A DNA stretch of 64,000 nucleotides from Paenibacillus oryzisoli (GTDB lineage: Bacteria > Bacillota > Bacilli > Paenibacillales > NBRC-103111), in NCBI RefSeq assembly GCF_001653565.1, contig NZ_LYPB01000058.1, positions 1 through 64,000 of the forward strand. Direction: 5' to 3'. Shown piece after piece: positions 59,716 to 64,000 of this stretch (positions within the stretch are counted from its first letter, which is position 1; the number at the start of each line of letters is the position of its first letter). A program made the position numbers and the translations under genes. Under the pieces are notes generated by a model, which did not search any database, was not told where the DNA came from, and saw nothing but the letters and a program-made list of their open reading frames with translations.

Positions 59716-60951
59716 TTAACTAACCGCGCGTTTACCGGCGATGAGTTTCTGGAACCATGTCTCTTGCCGTACACTCGGCTTCATGGGTAACTTGTAGAAA
59801 TCTGCAAACTTCCGCGCTACTGCCTTCACCTCATGATGCATGGGATGAGTCACACTCAACAATTCCATCAGCTTGCCTTGGTTGCAACGCGCAAGCGCAT
59901 CACCGTGCCGACTGACATGCCCAATCAAGTGAAGCTGCGTTTCTTTGCGGATATCTTTGATTGTGAACTCGCTTTGCTTCGCATGCCGATCCGTTTGCAC
60001 AGCCATTAGCTCGAATGCATCCGGCTGTAGCCCAAATACAGATCCAACCTGCCTAATCCATCTCGAGAAATCCTCCTGAAAATGGGCAATATCTCCTGTC
60101 GTGACAACGATTTTGCTATCTGCTTCCAGCAGTCCGCTAACCGTCGCCGCATTATCCCAATATGCATTAACTTCGATGATGCAGATGTCAAAAGCACCCC
60201 GCGCAACACGCAGTAAATGGATAATTTCCGATGGCGTGAAGAATTCCGCCTGCTCACGCAGCATATTGCCATAAAGAACATGTAGGCCATGTGCCTCTTT
60301 TGGCTTATCACACACATGGAGCAACCTTTCTGGCGTTAAGCTTTGTGCTTTCAGTTCCGCTCTCAAGCCATCTAATGTAAAAAGGTGATCTTCACGCCCC
60401 AAATACCGATGAAGCTTTGAGCTTTTGAGATTCAAACATAAATAGCCTATTTTCTTGGAGGTTTCCATCGCTAGCGTACAAGCCACTCCAAACGATGCCA
60501 ACGTTGTACCAATATTCGGGGTAGAACCAACGAAAGTAATTAATTTACCAGAAAGCGCCTGATTGGATTGATCGCCGTTTGACCCATCAACCCAGGCACG
60601 TATTTCGTCAGCTATCACTGCCGTACTGCGTCCTGGGAGGATATAATCCAGTTTCATCAGCTTGCACATTTTCACATACTTCTCGTTAATGGACGCATCG
60701 TGATAATTCGATAGCATCACAATAATTTTCGTTGTGGGTTCTTGCCCCTGCATGCCTTCAAGAAGCTCCTCCAACTCGCCATAGGGCAGCTGCCGATCCG
60801 AAAGAATGACATGGGTGTAAGCCTCCTCCACTAATTTAGGCTGTAAATCATTCGCCCTCGCAAATATTCGCCACCCAAAAGGTTTGGCATACACAACATT
60901 CGTTAACTCATCTATTAATCGCTGATCTGTCGACACCAACCCGATTTGCAC
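59716..60951 (-). CDS. tadZ: TadZ/CpaE-like protein of the Tad-type operon
   Basis: 411 residues from GTG (GAGAGGTG upstream). Receiver-like N-terminal domain (about 1-115) without the usual phosphorylation site set, then a MinD/ParA-like ATPase domain whose Walker A is altered (FVGSTPNIGTT, about residue 137). TadZ/CpaE position the pilus assembly machine in the cell. It overlaps no other gene and is in the operon with the SAF-domain gene and tadA. Confidence 0.82.
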   Translation of the reverse strand: MQIGLVSTDQRLIDELTNVVYAKPFGWRIFARANDLQPKLVEEAYTHVILSDRQLPYGELEELLEGMQGQEPTTKIIVMLSNYHDASINEKYVKMCKLMKLDYILPGRSTAVIADEIRAWVDGSNGDQSNQALSGKLITFVGSTPNIGTTLASFGVACTLAMETSKKIGYLCLNLKSSKLHRYLGREDHLFTLDGLRAELKAQSLTPERLLHVCDKPKEAHGLHVLYGNMLREQAEFFTPSEIIHLLRVARGAFDICIIEVNAYWDNAATVSGLLEADSKIVVTTGDIAHFQEDFSRWIRQVGSVFGLQPDAFELMAVQTDRHAKQSEFTIKDIRKETQLHLIGHVSRHGDALARCNQGKLMELLSVTHPMHHEVKAVARKFADFYKLPMKPSVRQETWFQKLIAGKRAVS

Positions 60952-60984
60952 TCGGTTTCACCTCTCTTTTTACCAGAATACATT

Positions 60985-61692
60985 CTACTCTTGAACTTGA
61001 ATCGACGTTGAACTAAAAGCAATGACCAGCTTTGCCTTCTTCGCTGAGCATAATTGATCAATCTGCAGCCATTCGGTTTCTGTTAAATTCAAATTAATCT
61101 GATCGATTGCACCATTGGCTTCCAGTCTGGAGGTATACATCTTCTGTTCATCTCCTTGGGCTTTGGATAGCAAGTTAGAATTCTTCGGGTTGTCGACCTC
61201 CACATTCGCGGATGACTTCACGGATGCCACCGTAATTTCCTTGTCATGGAACAACCTGCGTGAGCTGCCATCGCTCCCAGACACGTAAATACGAACCTGA
61301 TCGCCCGCACGAATCCCATTCGAAACGGTAAGTAGATATTCTTTGGGAATTTGAAAAGTTGCCTGTTGCTCATTCGGAAGAAGATGATAACGATTCAGCT
61401 TCCACTTCAGAATGGGCTCCCCTGTGCCTAAAGGAATCATGGATTCCTGGCCAACAACATCTGTCAGTTGCGTCAACATATTCGCTGTATAACTACCTAT
61501 CTGAATCGCCTTGAACTCGACCATATCGTCATGAATAAACTGTCCCGCTCGTATAAAATCCTTCGGTACCACAACCTGAACCGTCTGCTGCAGCTCGACC
61601 TGATTCACTTGCAACACATACACCCCGTATACGAGCAATCCAGCCAGCAATGCAGCAACCACGCTAATTAGCAGGCTTCTCCTGCGCTTCAA
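60985..61692 (-). CDS. CpaB/RcpC-like SAF-domain pilus assembly protein
   Basis: 235 residues from TTG 61692 (AAGGAGG 7 bases upstream). Membrane anchor at 7-28, then an SAF domain (about 38-110; VVVPKDFIRAGQFIHDDMVEFK) and an RcpC/CpaB-type beta domain. First gene of the Tad-type operon, downstream of a strong terminator. Confidence 0.82.
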   Translation of the reverse strand: MKRRRSLLISVVAALLAGLLVYGVYVLQVNQVELQQTVQVVVPKDFIRAGQFIHDDMVEFKAIQIGSYTANMLTQLTDVVGQESMIPLGTGEPILKWKLNRYHLLPNEQQATFQIPKEYLLTVSNGIRAGDQVRIYVSGSDGSSRRLFHDKEITVASVKSSANVEVDNPKNSNLLSKAQGDEQKMYTSRLEANGAIDQINLNLTETEWLQIDQLCSAKKAKLVIAFSSTSIQVQE

Positions 61693-61725
61693 TCGATCAC
61701 CTCCTTCCTTACCTGTACGTATACA

Positions 61726-61768
61726 ACAAAAAACGCAAACCTCGGAGAATTCTCCGAAATTTGCGTTC
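61726..61768 (-). terminator. Terminator of the TetR operon
   Basis: AACGCAAA pairs with TTTGCGTT around an inner TCGGAGAATTCTCCGA palindrome. Minus-strand T-run at 61726-61732. It separates the TetR operon from the Tad-type operon. Confidence 0.85.
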
Positions 61769-61887
61769 TTCGCAAATCAAACTATATCAACATAAGTTCG
61801 AAACAATATATTAAAACTATCACATCAACTTCCAAATTTCAACATCTTTTTACAAATAACTGGGTTTCACACATGTAAACGCCTTCT

Positions 61888-62484
61888 CTATTCGTTATAC
61901 CCTAGGGCACGCATGATGAATGCCGTCGTTTGCCCTATCAACATCTCCATGTCTGGACGTTCCTCTGTAAACATCGGTTCGAAGAACTCTCGTTGCTTGT
62001 AAAAAAACATCGCTCCCAACACGAACATAAGCGTACTGTCCAGCGATTCAAACACGTAGAGCCCCTCATGCCTTCCCTTGTCCAATAAATCGCGAACCTT
62101 TCTCCAGAGCGGAAAAACAAGCTCCCTCATTTTGTCGACACGTGGGGTAATGGTGATAATCTCCATTTGAATCAGGCTAATCAGCTGCGGATCTTCGTTT
62201 CGAATTTTGACAACTTCTCTAATCACCTGTTGGATGCCAGCAAGTGGATCTTCCACTTCATAAAACTCCGTTAATTTAATAGCAGGAAAAAACTGCTTGA
62301 ATATCTCATGGAAAACGCTCTCTTTCCCACCAAAATAATAGGAAACCAGAGCCACATTGGCCCCGGCCTCCTCGCATATTTGACGAACGCTAGTCGCTTC
62401 ATAACCATGCTGTGCAAACAACTTTTTGGCAGCCAATAGAATTTTCATTTTCATGTCTGACTTGTCTGACTCTTGATGAACCAT
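61888..62484 (-). CDS. TetR-family repressor
   Basis: 198 residues from ATG 62484 (AGGAGG 9 bases upstream). HTH: KKLFAQHGYEATSVRQICEEAGANVALVSYYFGGKESVF. The C-terminal domain has a ligand pocket of unknown specificity. It follows the membrane protein gene by 25 bp and probably represses the shared promoter at the 29-bp palindrome. Confidence 0.9.
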   Translation of the reverse strand: MVHQESDKSDMKMKILLAAKKLFAQHGYEATSVRQICEEAGANVALVSYYFGGKESVFHEIFKQFFPAIKLTEFYEVEDPLAGIQQVIREVVKIRNEDPQLISLIQMEIITITPRVDKMRELVFPLWRKVRDLLDKGRHEGLYVFESLDSTLMFVLGAMFFYKQREFFEPMFTEERPDMEMLIGQTTAFIMRALGYNE

Positions 62485-62509
62485 GCCTAGCGTCCTCCTA
62501 TTTTTAAAG

Positions 62510-63673
62510 TTAAGCGTTTGTTTGGACACGACCAACTGCTGGAGCTATCTTCGCTTTCTTCACAAACACAACAAATATATCAATAACAAGCGCTGCCGCG
62601 GCAATCACAAACAAGAAGCCAACTTCGCTGCCAACGCCAGGTCCACCGAACAATATATTCATCAACCCATTCACCGCATAGGTTGCTGGGAAGAAGTTAC
62701 TGATGGAATGATAGAAATCCGACAGAAGCTCTCTCGGCACAATCGCACCTGAAGAAACCAACTGCAGAGATAACATAGCAATGTTAAATAGCATACCTGC
62801 GTTCCCAAACAATGTCAAAAACATTTGAGCAACCAAGGCGAACGTCAATAAGAACAGGGATTCAAAACCCCAAAGCACAACAAATCCTTTTTCTACATGC
62901 CCACCCAATGACACAACCATAACAGCACTGATGAGTCCAACTACGATCGCAGCAATCACCGTAATTCCGATGCGTGCAGCTAATTTTTGCGTTTTGGACA
63001 GAGAAGCACCTAGGAGATTGGTTGAAACGCTGAAGTTCATTCCCATAATCATCGTACCAACAATCGAAGCGAGTACGAGCATCATCGGCAGCATTTGATT
63101 CGGCATATCCTTTACTTTATTGGTACTTTGGATGTCTGAACTTACTTTACTCGCTAACCCCTGTGCAATCTGAGTTGCTTGCTCAGCCGGAAGCTGTGGG
63201 TTCATCTGTGTCAGGACAGCCGATGCCCCTGCCGCTACGGCCTCTTTATTGACTGTTGCCGTAATGTTGTTTGCTACAGCTTGCATGATCGACTTCGTCA
63301 TGGACGGGTTCGACTCATTAACCGTGTAAGAGATCGGTGCTGTCTGCCCTGGTGTTTGAAGCTTCTTCGAGAAATCAGGTGAAATGTGCATAACCATCTG
63401 CACTTCACGCGAGTTTAGCTTGTTCTGTGCTTCCTCGTTGGAAGCGATAACTTCCGTTTGGAAAGGGAGATTGCCCTGCAGGTTTTGAACAATTTTGCCA
63501 CCCATAGCTCCATCTTCATTCACGATTGCAATCTTCAAATTCTTCGTATTATCCGAAACGCCCGAATACCCAGTCATCCAAATGATGCTAAACAGCAACT
63601 GAAACGTAATCGCTGTAATAATCCCTACTTTAGTTGTTGCAGGCTTCAAAAAAGCCGCTATTGACGATCCCAT
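62510..63673 (-). CDS. ABC-2/YhgE-Pip-like membrane transport protein
   Basis: 387 residues from ATG 63673 (AAGGAG 9 bases upstream). One N-terminal membrane helix (19-38), a large extracytoplasmic domain (about 45-195) and five to six C-terminal helices. This is the layout of DUF3533/YhgE/ABC-2 permeases linked to export of toxic compounds. No ATPase is in the operon. Control by the adjoining TetR suggests an efflux or stress role. Confidence 0.82.
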   Translation of the reverse strand: MGSSIAAFLKPATTKVGIITAITFQLLFSIIWMTGYSGVSDNTKNLKIAIVNEDGAMGGKIVQNLQGNLPFQTEVIASNEEAQNKLNSREVQMVMHISPDFSKKLQTPGQTAPISYTVNESNPSMTKSIMQAVANNITATVNKEAVAAGASAVLTQMNPQLPAEQATQIAQGLASKVSSDIQSTNKVKDMPNQMLPMMLVLASIVGTMIMGMNFSVSTNLLGASLSKTQKLAARIGITVIAAIVVGLISAVMVVSLGGHVEKGFVVLWGFESLFLLTFALVAQMFLTLFGNAGMLFNIAMLSLQLVSSGAIVPRELLSDFYHSISNFFPATYAVNGLMNILFGGPGVGSEVGFLFVIAAAALVIDIFVVFVKKAKIAPAVGRVQTNA

Positions 63674-63692
63674 TTTTGACCACTCCTTATAA

Positions 63693-63750
63693 TTAAACAA
63701 TCATTTAAAACGAATGTTTAAATAATACGGGAGGAATGTTTTTTTGTCAA
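63693..63750 (-). promoter_or_regulatory. Promoter and 29-bp TetR operator-like palindrome
   Basis: Minus strand TTGACA (63745-63750), 17-bp spacer, TATTAT (63722-63727). Immediately downstream TTAAACAATC...TGTTTAA (63693-63721) is palindromic at 24 of 29 positions, so a bound repressor would cover the start site. Confidence 0.85.
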
Positions 63751-64000
63751 CTCTTTACAAACAACATCAACATCTTCCGGGTCGCTGCGCTTTTAGGGGT
63801 GAAAGGAATTAGTTGTCTGCTTGTTGTATTGATTTAGTCGTTTGGAACCTGTTTGGTTATTAGACTTGGTATTAATTATTATTTTTTTTTTTATTTATTA
63901 ATAATCTAGAAAAAAGAATTGCTGATACAACTAATGGATACAGAGCAAATTGCAGGCTATTATCGCGATAAAAATGCATAAAACATAGGTAAATTGATAT
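63751..64000. other. Gene-free right end of the window
   Basis: About 250 bp, AT-rich with a run of 13 T near 63880. No open frame with a ribosome site and no RNA gene seen. Confidence 0.5.

Overview
The window looks like a chromosome segment of a spore-forming Paenibacillaceae bacterium (Paenibacillus or a close relative). The evidence is a yojF-bshB2 (bacillithiol) pair, SLH, cohesin and dockerin surface proteins, a Gly-X-Thr collagen-like protein, frequent GTG/TTG starts behind strong AGGAGG ribosome sites, and Bacillales-type phage genes. The genus is inferred from gene content only.

Host left arm (1-17,997). In order: the N-terminal part of a collagen-like protein (minus strand, leaving the window); an ArsR-like regulator with a clear promoter and inverted repeat, plus a small partner; clpP; a two-gene set of a dockerin protein and a cohesin-SLH anchor; a NarL-type response regulator convergent with a 7TMR-DISM histidine kinase; bshB2-yojF; an M24 peptidase; about 900 bp of repeats with no gene; and the distal part of a Tad/Flp-type pilus operon (minor pseudopilin-like proteins, TadC, TadB and the C-terminal third of the TadA/CpaF ATPase).

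Prophage (about 17,998-58,627, 40.6 kb). A complete-looking temperate phage interrupts the tadA/cpaF ATPase gene inside its Walker B coding sequence. The rest of that gene, tadZ/cpaE and an SAF-domain cpaB/rcpC-like gene lie beyond the other end. The integrase is a large serine recombinase next to the right att site. Most phage genes are on the minus strand: lysogeny and switch region at 53.3-58.6 kb; recombination, replication and regulatory genes at 39-52.9 kb, many coupled by ATGA overlaps; packaging and head genes at 31-38.5 kb; a short-tail, podovirus-like set at 20.2-31 kb (adaptor, tailspike-like, beta-propeller protein, large internal proteins); and lysis genes at 18.6-19.7 kb. There are no tail tube, tape-measure or sheath genes. 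Small plus-strand genes with their own promoters sit inside the late region.

Host right arm (58,628-64,000): the N-terminal part of tadA, tadZ, the SAF-domain gene, then an ABC-2/YhgE-type membrane protein and a TetR regulator in one operon with a textbook promoter and a 29-bp operator-like palindrome.

Most notable points: a serine-integrase prophage that splits, and on precise excision would restore, a pilus ATPase gene; a podovirus-like temperate phage in a Gram-positive host; four copies of a hairpin-forming intercistronic element; an 11-bp iteron array inside the replication initiator gene; a LexA-type SOS box in a switch region whose CI-like repressor has no cleavage domain; and two homologous leader hairpins in front of lysogeny-region genes.
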